Source: Cryobacterium soli (GTDB lineage Bacteria; Actinomycetota; Actinomycetes; Actinomycetales; Microbacteriaceae). Taken from it: a stretch of 64,000 bases of DNA. This document shows, one piece after another, positions 19,069 to 35,290 of this stretch (within the stretch, counting starts at the first letter, position 1; the number at the start of each line of letters is the position of its first letter). Position numbers and translations under genes: made by a program. The DNA lies in the NCBI RefSeq assembly GCF_003611035.1, contig NZ_CP030033.1:992001-1056000 (forward strand), in the 5' to 3' direction. The notes under the pieces are model-generated. The model worked only from the letters and a program-made list of their open reading frames with translations, was not told the DNA's origin and did not search any database.

Positions 19069-19185
19069 TCCGGCGGTGTCCTACTCTCCCACAGGGTCCC
19101 CCCTGCAGTACCATCGGCGCAAAGAGTCTTAGCTTCCGGGTTCGGAATGTGACCGGGCGTTTCCCTCTTGCTATAGCCGCCGAAA
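19069..19185 (-). rRNA. rrf: 5S ribosomal RNA, proximal copy
   Basis: 117-base 5S rRNA at the normal place after 23S, 124 bases beyond the 23S 3' end. The sequence matches the distal copy at all positions except one. It is followed by a strong hairpin terminator, which makes this the natural end of the rRNA operon. Confidence 0.96.
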
Positions 19186-19254
19186 CATCTTCCGATGAAT
19201 CGAATCTATATTTTTAGTTATAGAGCCCCCGCGTGGAGGGCGTTTGTTCTCGAC

Positions 19255-19290
19255 CGTACATCGAGAACCACATAGTGGACGCATAGCAGC
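19255..19290 (-). other. 3' strand of the pre-23S processing stem
   Basis: On the plus strand this reads ATCGAGAACCACATAGTGGA, a near copy of the minus-strand sequence in the 16S-23S spacer at 22557-22590. In the transcript the two are therefore complementary over about 30 bases and would enclose 23S as an RNase III-type processing stem. Confidence 0.75.
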
Positions 19291-19308
19291 TTATTCAAAC
19301 TGAGTGTT

Positions 19309-24416
<5,108 letters not shown>

Positions 24417-24608
24417 GTTTAGCTGACTAACCAGCAAGCTGGCGTCACATCTAGTGCACCGAGCCGCCGGAATAGGCGACAACGATGCAAGTTTGAAACT
24501 GACAGAACAAATCATTACTGACTTGCTTTGTTGTTTAAATGTTTTCCAAAGGAATCTCTTCCGCGGTACCCCCTAGAAAGGAGCCCTACGACCGAGGTTT
24601 TTGGCATT

Positions 24609-24645
24609 TGACATTGTGCACGCTGTTGAGTTCTCAAGGATCGGA
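24609..24645 (-). other. Pre-16S leader element (boxA-like, 5' half of processing stem)
   Basis: The minus strand reads CCTTGAGAACTCAACAGCGT then GCACAATG, the conserved actinobacterial leader block found before 16S. It is complementary to the spacer sequence around 22688-22717 (CCTCAGGACCCAACAGCGTG on plus), so the two can close a stem around 16S. The TTGAGAACTC part fits a boxA-type antiterminator. Confidence 0.75.
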
Positions 24646-24727
24646 CGCACCCAGCCGCCGGCCATATTGACCTTTGCACTGAGGCACTTCGATGTAATTC
24701 TGTTTTCGTGTCGTTACGATCTGCTCC

Positions 24728-24755
24728 AGAATAGGAGTGAATCAAACGCCATCAA
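24728..24755 (-). promoter_or_regulatory. Candidate rRNA promoter P2
   Basis: On the minus strand TTGATG and TATTCT are separated by 16 bases, about 310 bases upstream of 16S and 85 bases upstream of the leader boxA region. Both hexamers are only moderate matches to sigma-70-type consensus. Confidence 0.45.
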
Positions 24756-24856
24756 GCACGTTAGTTCGAATGAATTCGCTACCGTTACTTGGAAGTGGTC
24801 CCGCTTGAGGCCGGGAAGCTCTTCGGCTTTCCGCACCTGTGGGGTGACAAGAGATG

Positions 24857-24885
24857 ACATTACGCGGGTTCCCAGGACCCCGCAA
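24857..24885 (-). promoter_or_regulatory. Candidate rRNA promoter P1
   Basis: On the minus strand TTGCGG and TAATGT are separated by 17 bases, about 440 bases upstream of 16S and 90 bases after the tyrS stop. Two tandem promoters before an rRNA operon are common in actinobacteria. Confidence 0.45.
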
Positions 24886-24886
24886 T

Positions 24887-24903
24887 CCCGGGAGCATCCC
24901 GGG
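24887..24903 (-). terminator. Hairpin after tyrS
   Basis: A perfect 7-base-pair stem CCCGGGA-GCA-TCCCGGG, 73 bases past the tyrS stop, not followed by a T run. It may be a weak terminator separating tyrS from the rRNA promoters, which start almost immediately afterwards. Confidence 0.35.
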
Positions 24904-24975
24904 CGTGTCGCAAATCGACATCCACCCGCAACGCCCGCGTAACTTCCCGGTCACATAGCGGCCGGGCCCGGGCGG

Positions 24976-26277
24976 CTACTCGACGAAGACGCCGGCGAGG
25001 GTCTTCTTGCCGCGTCGGAGCACGGCCACTCCCCCGGCGAGAACGGATCCCTCAACGGTGGCCGACTCATCCGTCACCTTGACGTTGTTGAGGTAGACGC
25101 CGCCCTGGCCGATCGCCCGGCGGGCTTCGCCCAGACTCTTGGTGAGACCGGTGTCCACAAGCACCTGCATCACCTGCGCCTGCGGGAAGGTTGTGGTGTT
25201 GGGCAACGCCCGCAGCGCCGCTTCGAGCGTTGCCGGGTCGAGATCGGCGAGCTCCCCCTGGCCGAAGAGAGCCTGGGTGGCCTGGATCGCGGCATCCGTT
25301 GCCGTCACACCGTGCACGAGACTCGTGACCTCGAAGGCCAGGGTGCGCTGGGCCTCGCGCTTGAACGGCTCGGTGGCCACCGCCTCCGCGAGCGCCTCGA
25401 TCTGGGCGCGGCTGAGGAACGTGAAGACCTTGAGCCGGTCGATCACGTCGGCGTCGTCGGTGTTGAGCCAGAACTGGTACATGGCGTACGGACTCGTGAG
25501 AGCGGGGTCGAGCCACACGGCGTTGCCCTCGCTCTTGCCGAACTTGGTGCCGTCGGTGTTCGTGATCAGCGGGGTGCCGATGGCGTGCACGCTCGTGCCC
25601 TCTGCCCGGTGGATGAGGTCGGTGCCGCTGGTGAGGTTGCCCCACTGGTCACTCCCCCCGGTTTGCAGCACACAGCCGTAGCTGCGGTAGAGCTCGAGGA
25701 AGTCCATTCCCTGCAGCACCTGGTAGCTGAACTCGGTGTAGCTGATGCCGGCGTCCGAGTTGAGGCGGGCGCTCACGGCATCCTTCTTGAGCATGGTGCC
25801 CACCCGGTAGTACTTGCCGATGTCGCGCAGGAAGTCGATGGCGGACAGCGGCGCCGTCCAGTCCAGGTTGTTCACCAGGGTCACGGCGTTGTCGCCTTCG
25901 GCACTCAAGAACCGGGTGACCTGCGCCTGCAGGTAGCCGACCCACTCGTTGACGACCTCCGGGGTGTTCAGCGTGCGCTCGGCGGTGGGCCGCGGGTCTC
26001 CGATGAGACCGGTGGATCCGCCGACGAGTCCGAGCGGCCGGTGACCGGCGAGCTGCAGCCGGCGCATGAGCAGCAGCTGCACCAGGTTGCCCAGGTGCAG
26101 ACTCGCCGCGGTGGGGTCGAAGCCGCAGTAATAGGTGATCGGTGCCCCGGTGAGCAGAGTGCGCAGGGCCTCCTGGTCGGTGGAGACCTGCACGAGGCCG
26201 CGCCAGGTGATTTCCTCCCAGACGTCGTCGAAGGTGGGATCGTTGGCTTGCTGGGCAAGGATGCTGGGGTCTGACAC
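24976..26277 (-). CDS. tyrS: Tyrosyl-tRNA synthetase
   Basis: Class I aminoacyl-tRNA synthetase charging tRNA-Tyr. The HIGH-type motif is HLGN at residues 61-64, in FDPTAASLHLGNLVQ. The KMSKS-type motif is KFGKS in GTKFGKSEGNAVWLDP. A C-terminal S4-like domain (LGEARRAIGQGGVYLNN) completes the 433-residue protein. The start is GTG 26277, with TAATCT six bases upstream and no Shine-Dalgarno, which suggests a leaderless mRNA. Confidence 0.97.
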   Translation of the reverse strand: MSDPSILAQQANDPTFDDVWEEITWRGLVQVSTDQEALRTLLTGAPITYYCGFDPTAASLHLGNLVQLLLMRRLQLAGHRPLGLVGGSTGLIGDPRPTAERTLNTPEVVNEWVGYLQAQVTRFLSAEGDNAVTLVNNLDWTAPLSAIDFLRDIGKYYRVGTMLKKDAVSARLNSDAGISYTEFSYQVLQGMDFLELYRSYGCVLQTGGSDQWGNLTSGTDLIHRAEGTSVHAIGTPLITNTDGTKFGKSEGNAVWLDPALTSPYAMYQFWLNTDDADVIDRLKVFTFLSRAQIEALAEAVATEPFKREAQRTLAFEVTSLVHGVTATDAAIQATQALFGQGELADLDPATLEAALRALPNTTTFPQAQVMQVLVDTGLTKSLGEARRAIGQGGVYLNNVKVTDESATVEGSVLAGGVAVLRRGKKTLAGVFVE

Positions 26278-26283
26278 GAAGCC

Positions 26284-26289
26284 AGATTA
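26284..26289 (-). promoter_or_regulatory. -10 hexamer of tyrS (leaderless type)
   Basis: TAATCT on the minus strand, six bases before the GTG start. No ribosome-binding sequence lies between. Confidence 0.5.
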
Positions 26290-26418
26290 CCAGCGCGGCC
26301 GAGCTCACCCGCGTGGCGACGCCCCGGATTTCTCTCCAAAATCAAGCCGTGAGGCTGAATCAGACTGGATTAATGCTTGAACCTTGATTAGGCTGCATTT
26401 AGGACGGAGACTTAACCC

Positions 26419-27084
26419 ATGTTTGTGATTACCGCCGATCAAATCGACAGCCGCCACGACCGAGACCGTGCCACCGAGATGATCGCCGAGCTCGTGGGCC
26501 GGCACGCCGCGGCCTTCGCACTGCCGCCCGACCAGACCTCCGGCGACGAGATCCAGCTGCTCGTTCCCGTCGCCGCGGACGCCTTCAGCGTGCTGCTCGA
26601 CCTGCATCGCACCGGGTTCTGGAGCATCGGCGTGGGCATCGGCCGGATCCGCACCCCCCTCCCGGCCAGCACCCGGCAAGCGACGGGCGACGCCTTCATC
26701 GCGGCGCGGGCCGCGGTGACCCGGGCCAAACGGTCCGAGGCACGGTTCGCGCTGGAGACCCCGACGGCCACGACGGTCGAGGCCACTCCCCCCGGCCCGG
26801 CCGCAAAGGCCGACGGGGACTCCCCCGACAGCTCGACCGCCGCGGAAGTGGAGGCGCTCGTATCGATGCTGCTTCTCCTGCGCCAACGCCGCACCGCTGA
26901 GGGATGGGAGGCCGTGGACCTACTCGAGCGCGGTCTGGCACAGACCGCCATCGCCCGTGAACTCGGCATCTCCACCGCGGCGGTCAGCCAGCGGGTGAAG
27001 AGCGCGCAATGGAAGGTCGAGCGCGCCGCGCATCCGGCACTCGTTAGGCTGCTACAGAACCTCGACCGCGGCACCAGCGAATAG
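26419..27084 (+). CDS. SatD-like protein with C-terminal helix-turn-helix
   Basis: A 221-residue protein. Residues 1-105 resemble the SatD family: an early VITADQIDSR, then GDEIQLLV, then SIGVGIGRIRTPLPAS and GDAFIAARAAVTRAKR. A Pro/Ala-rich linker (about 112-140) leads to a helix-turn-helix (LAQTAIARELGISTAAVSQR, near 172-191), so it probably binds DNA. The ATG has GGACGGAGA eight bases upstream. It is divergent from tyrS, and its stop lies 11 bases before a membrane-protein gene, suggesting a two-gene operon. The role of SatD proteins is not settled; family assignment is by my own pattern matching. Confidence 0.7.
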   Translation: MFVITADQIDSRHDRDRATEMIAELVGRHAAAFALPPDQTSGDEIQLLVPVAADAFSVLLDLHRTGFWSIGVGIGRIRTPLPASTRQATGDAFIAARAAVTRAKRSEARFALETPTATTVEATPPGPAAKADGDSPDSSTAAEVEALVSMLLLLRQRRTAEGWEAVDLLERGLAQTAIARELGISTAAVSQRVKSAQWKVERAAHPALVRLLQNLDRGTSE

Positions 27085-27095
27085 GAATCGACCGA

Positions 27096-27725
27096 ATGAA
27101 CATCCTGGACTCCTTCTCCGTCGTGCTCTACCTCTACTGGGTACTCCTGCTCCTGGTGACCATGGCGTCACTGATCCTGGCGGTCCTCGCCTTCCGGCTC
27201 GGCAAGCAGCCCTTCGCCATCGCCTCCGCCGGCGCCCTGGCGGCCGCGCTTCTGCTGGCCGCCGTACCCGTTGGTGCAGCCCCGGTGGCGTTCGGCGTGG
27301 TCATCGGCCTCGCCGGCCTGATCCTCGCCGTCATCGGCGGCGGGCCGGCCGCCGTGCTCGCCCTGCAGCTGGCCACGAAGAACTCGGTGGCCCCGGGCAG
27401 CCACGGCGGCATCCTGGTGGGCACGGATGCGCCGGCCCCGACCGCCGTCGACACCGACGCCTCCGCCGCGGCGGCTCCCCCGGCCCCGGTGCACGAGGTG
27501 CTGCGCGGCGGCCTCACGATCGGCGTGCTCGAGAGGCTCGCCGTCGCCGGCGCCATTCTCGCCGGCTTCCCCGAGGCCCTCGCCGTGGTCGTGGCCATCA
27601 AGGGTGTCGGCCGGTTCACCGAGCTCGCCTCGTCCGAGGCCCGGGAGCGGTTCATCATCGGCACGTTCGCGAGCCTCATCTGGGCGTGCGCCTGCGCCAT
27701 TCTGGTCAGCCTCGCCCAGTCCTGA
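27096..27725 (+). CDS. Membrane protein paired with the SatD-like gene
   Basis: A 209-residue integral membrane protein. Hydrophobic segments lie at about residues 8-33, 40-60, 63-90, 143-165 and 187-206. A Pro/Ala-rich linker (about 105-130) divides the protein in two. The C-terminal block LERLAVAGAILAGFPEALAV then VVAIKGVGRFTELAS looks like the conserved part and recurs next to SatD-like genes in other actinobacteria as far as I recall. AGGAA upstream serves as ribosome site. No enzymatic motif is visible. Function unknown. Confidence 0.72.
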   Translation: MNILDSFSVVLYLYWVLLLLVTMASLILAVLAFRLGKQPFAIASAGALAAALLLAAVPVGAAPVAFGVVIGLAGLILAVIGGGPAAVLALQLATKNSVAPGSHGGILVGTDAPAPTAVDTDASAAAAPPAPVHEVLRGGLTIGVLERLAVAGAILAGFPEALAVVVAIKGVGRFTELASSEARERFIIGTFASLIWACACAILVSLAQS

Positions 27726-27760
27726 CCCACCGCCGGTCCGACACCGGCGCCCACACACGA

Positions 27761-27803
27761 CACAGCCCGGCCGGCAGGATGATCCTGCCGGCCGGGCTGT
27801 GTG
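27761..27803. terminator. Bidirectional terminator between the SatD pair and osmC
   Basis: A perfect inverted repeat with 21-base arms (ACACAGCCCGGCCGGCAGGA plus T) around a single central base, between convergent genes. Arms this long and GC-rich would end transcription from either side. Confidence 0.88.
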
Positions 27804-27815
27804 TTGTGCGGATGC

Positions 27816-28259
27816 CTACGCTTCGAGCGCCGCATCCAGCGTGATGTCGACGCCGGTGAGCGCCTTGCTGACCGGGCAGTTCAGCTTGGCGGCGTTTGCG
27901 GCGGCGAGGAAGGTCTCGCTGTCCATGCCGGTGACCTCACCGCGAACGGTGAGGTGGATGCCGGTGAGGCGGAAGCCGCCCGCCGGGTCGGCGCCCAGGG
28001 TCACGTCGGCTGCCACGTCGAGGGCCTCGATGGTGATGTCGCCGGCTGCCGCCAGCTCTGCGGAGAGCTGCATGGAGTAGCAGGCGGAGTGCGCGGCGGC
28101 GAGCAGCTCTTCGGGGCTCGTGAAGCCGTTCGCGCTGTCGGCGCTGCGCTTGGGGAAGGAGACGTCGTAGGTGCCGAGGCCTGAGCTGGTCAGCTCGACC
28201 TGGCCCTCTCCGGCTTCGAGGGTTCCGGTCCAGCCGGTGCGCGCGGTGCGAGTGGGCAT
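27816..28259 (-). CDS. osmC: OsmC family peroxiredoxin
   Basis: Thiol-dependent peroxidase of the OsmC/Ohr superfamily, 147 residues. The two redox cysteines are Cys60 (AAAHSACYSMQLS) and Cys128 (KLNCPVSKALTG). The sequence pattern is closer to OsmC than to Ohr. The ATG at 28259 has TCGGA-type purines only, and it follows the ohrR-like regulator by 59 bases on the same strand, so the pair probably forms a peroxide-response operon. Confidence 0.9.
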   Translation of the reverse strand: MPTRTARTGWTGTLEAGEGQVELTSSGLGTYDVSFPKRSADSANGFTSPEELLAAAHSACYSMQLSAELAAAGDITIEALDVAADVTLGADPAGGFRLTGIHLTVRGEVTGMDSETFLAAANAAKLNCPVSKALTGVDITLDAALEA

Positions 28260-28318
28260 AGGTAATTCCGTTCTGTTGTGGTGGGACTGGCCAGACGGGC
28301 TGGCCGGGACGGGAAGGT

Positions 28319-28759
28319 TCAGGTGAGCGCGCGGACGCGCTGGGCGAGGGCCGCGATCTGGCCCTGCAACTCCATGAGTTCGGCCGGAGGGAGCCCGGTG
28401 GCCGCACAGATCTGCTCGGTGATGTGCGGCGCCTGGCTGCGCATCGCATCGCCGGCGGGGGTGAGGGCCACCTCGACGACCCGCTCGTCGCGCCCGGAAC
28501 GCCCGCGCACGACCAGGCCGAGGGTCTCGAGCCGCTTCAGCAGCGGGGACAGGGTGCCGGAGTCCAGTTCCAGGCGCTCCCCCAGCCGGCTGACCGTGCT
28601 GGTGCCGGATTCCCAGAGCACCAGCATGACGAGGTATTGCGGATAGGTGATGCCCAGCGGCGCGAGCAGGGCGCGGTAGCGCCCGGTGAGCGACCGCGAC
28701 GCCGAGTACAGCGCGAAGCAGATCTGCTGCTCGGGGGGAAGGATCTGCGGGGTGGCCAT
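28319..28759 (-). CDS. ohrR: MarR/OhrR-type peroxide-sensing repressor
   Basis: A 146-residue MarR-family winged-helix regulator. The N-terminal QQICFALYSASR places a single reactive cysteine at residue 14, exactly where OhrR proteins sense organic hydroperoxides. The DNA-binding segment is LGERLELDSGTLSPLLKRLE and the wing region contains GRSGRDERVVEV. It probably represses itself and the downstream osmC through the palindrome at 28780-28803. The ATG has TACGGT six bases upstream, so the transcript may be leaderless. Confidence 0.9.
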   Translation of the reverse strand: MATPQILPPEQQICFALYSASRSLTGRYRALLAPLGITYPQYLVMLVLWESGTSTVSRLGERLELDSGTLSPLLKRLETLGLVVRGRSGRDERVVEVALTPAGDAMRSQAPHITEQICAATGLPPAELMELQGQIAALAQRVRALT

Positions 28760-28779
28760 ATCCCCACCGTAGCAGAGTT

Positions 28780-28803
28780 TTGCACGATTGTGTTGTGCGC
28801 AAT
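28780..28803 (-). promoter_or_regulatory. Candidate OhrR operator
   Basis: An imperfect palindrome TTGCAC-N11-GCGCAA in the 44 bases between ohrR and the glycosylase gene. With a -10 at 28766-28771 the -35 region would fall inside it, so a bound repressor would block the polymerase. Confidence 0.5.
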
Positions 28804-29424
28804 CTAAATAGCGGGGTCGTGGGCTATGGGGCCCGGGCGCAGGCCGGGGTGCCGTCGGTAGGCCGAGACGGTCGGCTCGTCCGGGATCCAGAACCGCCAG
28901 GAGTAGTCCGTTCCTCCGCCGGCACCGGCCACGCCCGTGCGCGGCCCCGTGAGCGCCACGAGCGGTTCCTCGGGCAGGGTGAGCTCGAACGGCTCGGCGA
29001 AGAGGTCGGCGCCGTCCTGGTCGAGACGGATGCCGAGGGCCCGGGTCAGCCGCGCCGGCCCGCGGGCCAGGTCCCGGTCGGTCACCGTCGGGCCCCGACG
29101 GGTGCGGGCGTCGGCCAGTCCCGCCACGATCTCGCCGGCACGCAGCAGAACGGCGGATGCCTGGCCCTCCGGTGAGCAGACGATGTTTGCGCAGACGTGC
29201 ATGCCGTAGCTGAAATACGCGTACAGGTGCCCGGACGGGCCGAACATGGTGGCGTTGCGTGCCGTGCGGCGGCGGAAGGCGTGCGAGCCCGGGTCGCTGT
29301 CGGCGAGGTACGCCTCGACCTCGGTGATCCGCAGCACCGTGCTGCCGTGGCGGAGCAGCCCCCCGAGCAGCAGCGGGGCGACGCCGACCGCGTCCTGGGC
29401 GAACAGGTCACGGTCGACGGTCAT
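28804..29424 (-). CDS. mpg: DNA-3-methyladenine glycosylase (AAG/MPG type)
   Basis: Base-excision repair enzyme that removes alkylated purines. Signatures include LRITEVEAYLADSDPGSHAF (about residues 31-50), which carries the catalytic Glu, then TARNATMFGPSGHLYAYFSY and ARGPARLTRALGI. The 206-residue length is typical. It ends directly beside the ohrR operator, and starts 28 bases after argH, so it could be read from the arg operon. Confidence 0.93.
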   Translation of the reverse strand: MTVDRDLFAQDAVGVAPLLLGGLLRHGSTVLRITEVEAYLADSDPGSHAFRRRTARNATMFGPSGHLYAYFSYGMHVCANIVCSPEGQASAVLLRAGEIVAGLADARTRRGPTVTDRDLARGPARLTRALGIRLDQDGADLFAEPFELTLPEEPLVALTGPRTGVAGAGGGTDYSWRFWIPDEPTVSAYRRHPGLRPGPIAHDPAI

Positions 29425-29452
29425 CCGCAGGCTTCGGGTGAGGGCGCGGTTC

Positions 29453-32097
<2,645 letters not shown>

Positions 32098-32159
32098 GGT
32101 TCTCCTTTATAAAGTGTTCGTGGTTCAAGTTTATTGGTGGTGCGTGTGGGTGGCTGCGG

Positions 32160-33089
32160 TTATCGCGCGTTGCGCGCGAGCAGCCAGACCAGCAGCGCCT
32201 TCTGGGCGTGCAGGCGGTTTTCCGCCTCGTCCCAGATGATGCTCTGCGGGCCGTCGATGACGTCCGCGGTCACTTCGTAACCGCGGTCGGCGGGCAGGCA
32301 GTGCATGAAGTGGGCGTCGGCCTTGGCCAGGCCCATCAGGTCGGCGTCGACGCGGTAACCGCCGAGCGAGCCGAGCCGGGTGGCCTTCTCTTCTTCCTTG
32401 CCCATCGACACCCAGGTGTCGGTGATGACCACGTCGACGCCGGTCACGGCCTCGGCCGGGTCGGTGAACAGGGCCACAGAGCCGCCGGTGCGGGCGGCGA
32501 TGGCCTCGGCGTCGGCGACGACCTGCGCGGAGGGCGTGTACCCGGCCGGCGAGGCGATGCGTACGTGCATACCCGCGGTCGCGCCGGCGAGCAGGTACGA
32601 CTGCGCCATGTTGCAGGCGCCGTCGCCGAGGAAGGTGAGGGTCTGTCCGGCGAGGTCGCCGCGGTGCTCACGGATGGTGAGCAGGTCGGCGAGCAGCTGG
32701 CAGGGGTGGAAGTCGTCGGAGAGCGCGTTGACGACGGGAACCGTGGTGCCCAACGCCATTTCCTCGAGTCCGGCCTGGCCGTAGGTGCGCCAGACGATCG
32801 CGGCGACCTGGCGTTCAAGCACCCGGGCCGTGTCCGCGGCGGTTTCCTTGCCGCCCAGCTGGCTGCTCGCGGTGCTGATGATCAGCGGGCTGCCGCCGAG
32901 GTCGGCGATGCCGACCGCGAACGAGACGCGCGTGCGGGTGGAGGACTTGTCGAAGATCACGGCGACGGTTTTCGGTCCGGCCAGGGGCTGGACCGCGAAT
33001 CGGTCTCGCTTCAGTTCCAGGGCCAGATCGAGGATCTCGGCCTGTTCGGCCGGTGAGATGTCGTCGTCGCGCAGGAAATGGCGGGTCAC
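32160..33089 (-). CDS. argF: Ornithine carbamoyltransferase
   Basis: Makes citrulline from ornithine and carbamoyl phosphate. The carbamoyl-phosphate loop SSTRTRVSF is near residues 51-59. The ornithine-binding HCLP motif (FMHCLPADRG) is near residue 268. Length is 309 residues. Start is GTG 33089. It is 48 bases downstream of argD. Confidence 0.97.
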   Translation of the reverse strand: MTRHFLRDDDISPAEQAEILDLALELKRDRFAVQPLAGPKTVAVIFDKSSTRTRVSFAVGIADLGGSPLIISTASSQLGGKETAADTARVLERQVAAIVWRTYGQAGLEEMALGTTVPVVNALSDDFHPCQLLADLLTIREHRGDLAGQTLTFLGDGACNMAQSYLLAGATAGMHVRIASPAGYTPSAQVVADAEAIAARTGGSVALFTDPAEAVTGVDVVITDTWVSMGKEEEKATRLGSLGGYRVDADLMGLAKADAHFMHCLPADRGYEVTADVIDGPQSIIWDEAENRLHAQKALLVWLLARNAR

Positions 33090-33137
33090 GGGGTCACTTT
33101 CGCTGGATTCTTCGGTGTCGTGCGGGATTCCTCCACC

Positions 33138-34343
33138 TTATCTGCTGGTGGAGACGAGCCCTGAACTGGTCACGACCGCCAGGGCGGCCCGGAACCGCTC
33201 GTCGAAATCGGCCAGCTCGGCGTCGCCCACGATCAGTGGGGGCGCCATCCGGATGCTGGATTCGTTCGCGGCGTTCACGATGAGGCCTTCGGCGAGGGCC
33301 GCGGCGGCCAGCTTGAGCGCCACCGGTTCGGCCAGGCCGATGCCCAGCAGCAGTCCGCGGCCGCGCACTTCGGTGATGAGGGGCGAGTCGATGCGGGCGA
33401 TGATCTCCCGGATCTGCTCGCCGCGGCGACGGGCGTTGCCGACGAGGTCGTCGCGCTCGATGACACCCAGCACGGCGTTGGCCGTGGCGGTCACGAACGG
33501 GTTGCCGCCGAAGGTGGAGCCGTGCTGCCCGCGCAGGAACAGGTCGCTGGTGTCGCCGAAGGTGACCAGCGCCCCGATGGGCACTCCCCCGCCGATGCCC
33601 TTGGCGAGCGTCACGGCATCCGGCAGCACATTGGCGTGCTCGTAGGCGAACCATGTGCCCGTGCGGCCGGCCCCGGTCTGCACCTCGTCGATGATCAGGA
33701 GCACGCCGTGCTGGGTGCACAGTTCGCGGGCCCGGGCCAGGTAGCCGTCGGGCAGGTCGATGACGCCGGCCTCACCCTTGACGGGTTCGAGGAACAGGGC
33801 GGCCACGGTGTCGTCGAGTTCACGTTCGAGCGCCTCGATGGTGCTGTCGATGTGCTCCACACCGCCGGGCACGGGCTGGAACGGGGCGCGCATCAGTGGC
33901 TTACCGGTGAGCGCGAGGGCGCCCATGGTGCGGCCGTGGAACGAGTCGTGCAGCGCGAGGATGCGGCTGCGGCGGCCGCCGGCGGTGTTGAGCCGGGCGA
34001 GTTTGAATGCCGCCTCGTTGGCCTCGGCGCCGGAGTTGCAGAAGTACACCCTGCCCGCGTCGCCCGCACCGGTGAGGCGCTTGAGGCGCTCGGCCAGTTC
34101 GATCTGCGACGGGGACGCGAAGTAGTTGGAGATGTGCGCGAGCGTGCCGATCTGGCTCTGCGCGGCGGCGACCATCTCGGGATGCGCGTGGCCGAGGGAG
34201 TTGACCGCGATGCCGGCCAGGAAGTCGAGGTATTTCGTGCCGTGCTCGTCCCAGACGTAGCAGCCCTCACCGCGCACCAGCACGGCCAGCGGGGGCGCCA
34301 GGGTCTTCATCATCGCCGAGTCGTAACGTTCGTGCCAGGTCAT
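33138..34343 (-). CDS. argD: Acetylornithine aminotransferase
   Basis: PLP-dependent class III aminotransferase of the arginine pathway. [17 protein letters not shown] is the phosphate-binding region. [17 protein letters not shown] contains the Asp that contacts PLP. The Schiff-base lysine is in [14 protein letters not shown]. 401 residues. The ATG overlaps the argB stop by 4 bases (ATGA). Confidence 0.96.
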   Translation of the reverse strand: MTWHERYDSAMMKTLAPPLAVLVRGEGCYVWDEHGTKYLDFLAGIAVNSLGHAHPEMVAAAQSQIGTLAHISNYFASPSQIELAERLKRLTGAGDAGRVYFCNSGAEANEAAFKLARLNTAGGRRSRILALHDSFHGRTMGALALTGKPLMRAPFQPVPGGVEHIDSTIEALERELDDTVAALFLEPVKGEAGVIDLPDGYLARARELCTQHGVLLIIDEVQTGAGRTGTWFAYEHANVLPDAVTLAKGIGGGVPIGALVTFGDTSDLFLRGQHGSTFGGNPFVTATANAVLGVIERDDLVGNARRRGEQIREIIARIDSPLITEVRGRGLLLGIGLAEPVALKLAAAALAEGLIVNAANESSIRMAPPLIVGDAELADFDERFRAALAVVTSSGLVSTSR

Positions 34344-35290
34344 GCGGGAACCACCTCTGTACCGATACCGCTGCCGGTGAAGATCTCGACGAGGATCGAG
34401 TGCGGCACTCGCCCGTCGATGATCGCCGCTTTCGCGACGCCACCCTCGACGGCGTCCAGGCAGGCCGTCATCTTGGGGATCATGCCCGATTCGAGATCGG
34501 GAAGCAGGGCGCGGAGGGCATCGACGTCGATGACCGACACAAGGGAGTCACGGTTGGGCCAGTCGCTGTAGAGCCCGGCCACATCGGTGAGGATCACGAG
34601 CTTGGCCGCGTTCAGCGACACAGCGAGGGCGGCGGCCGCGGCATCCGCATTGACGTTGAGGGACTGGCCCGGCTGGTCGGTGTCGGGCGCGATGGATGAC
34701 ACGACCGGGATGCGCCCGGCGTTCAACTGCGCGTGCACGGCCTCGGGGTCCACGCCGATGACGTCGCCGACCAGGCCGAGGTCGACCTCTTCACCGTCGA
34801 TGACCACACCGCGGCGACGTCCGCGGAACAGGCCGGCGTCTTCGCCGCTGAGGCCGGCGGCCAACGGGCCGTGCGCGTTGATGTGGCTGACCAGGTCGCG
34901 GTTGATCTGGCCGGTGAGCACCATGCGCACCACGTCCATGGCCTCGGGGGTGGTCACCCGGTAGCCGCCGCGGAACTCGCTCTCGATGCCGAGCCGGGCG
35001 AGCATCGCCGAGATCTGCGGGCCGCCGCCGTGCACGACGACGGGGCGGATGCCCGCGTAGCGCAGGTAGACCATGTCCTCGGCGAACGCGCGCTGCAGTT
35101 CCTCGCTGACCATGGCGTTGCCGCCGAACTTGACCACGATGATCTCGTCGTGGAACTTCTTGAGCCAGGGCAGCGCCTCGATCAACGTGGCGGCCTTGAC
35201 CTTGGCCTCGGCCGGCGTGTTGTCGACATCGTCGAGGGTGGGCACCGGCGGGACCGGAGCGGCGGAGGGGGTGGGCAGGTCGGTGCTCAT
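34340..35290 (-). CDS. argB: Acetylglutamate kinase
   Basis: Phosphorylates N-acetylglutamate; usually the feedback-controlled step in this pathway. [15 protein letters not shown] and [19 protein letters not shown] mark the amino-acid kinase fold, and the C-terminal [18 protein letters not shown] block is present. I chose ATG 35290 (316 residues), overlapping the argJ stop by 1 base. The first 30 residues are a Pro-rich leader. Confidence 0.96.
   Translation of the reverse strand: MSTDLPTPSAAPVPPVPTLDDVDNTPAEAKVKAATLIEALPWLKKFHDEIIVVKFGGNAMVSEELQRAFAEDMVYLRYAGIRPVVVHGGGPQISAMLARLGIESEFRGGYRVTTPEAMDVVRMVLTGQINRDLVSHINAHGPLAAGLSGEDAGLFRGRRRGVVIDGEEVDLGLVGDVIGVDPEAVHAQLNAGRIPVVSSIAPDTDQPGQSLNVNADAAAAALAVSLNAAKLVILTDVAGLYSDWPNRDSLVSVIDVDALRALLPDLESGMIPKMTACLDAVEGGVAKAAIIDGRVPHSILVEIFTGSGIGTEVVPA

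Noticed and set aside
26305-26886. Minus-strand open frame opposite the SatD-like gene
   Set aside because: Arg/Gly/Ala-rich shadow of a gene that has a good ribosome site and recognisable motifs.
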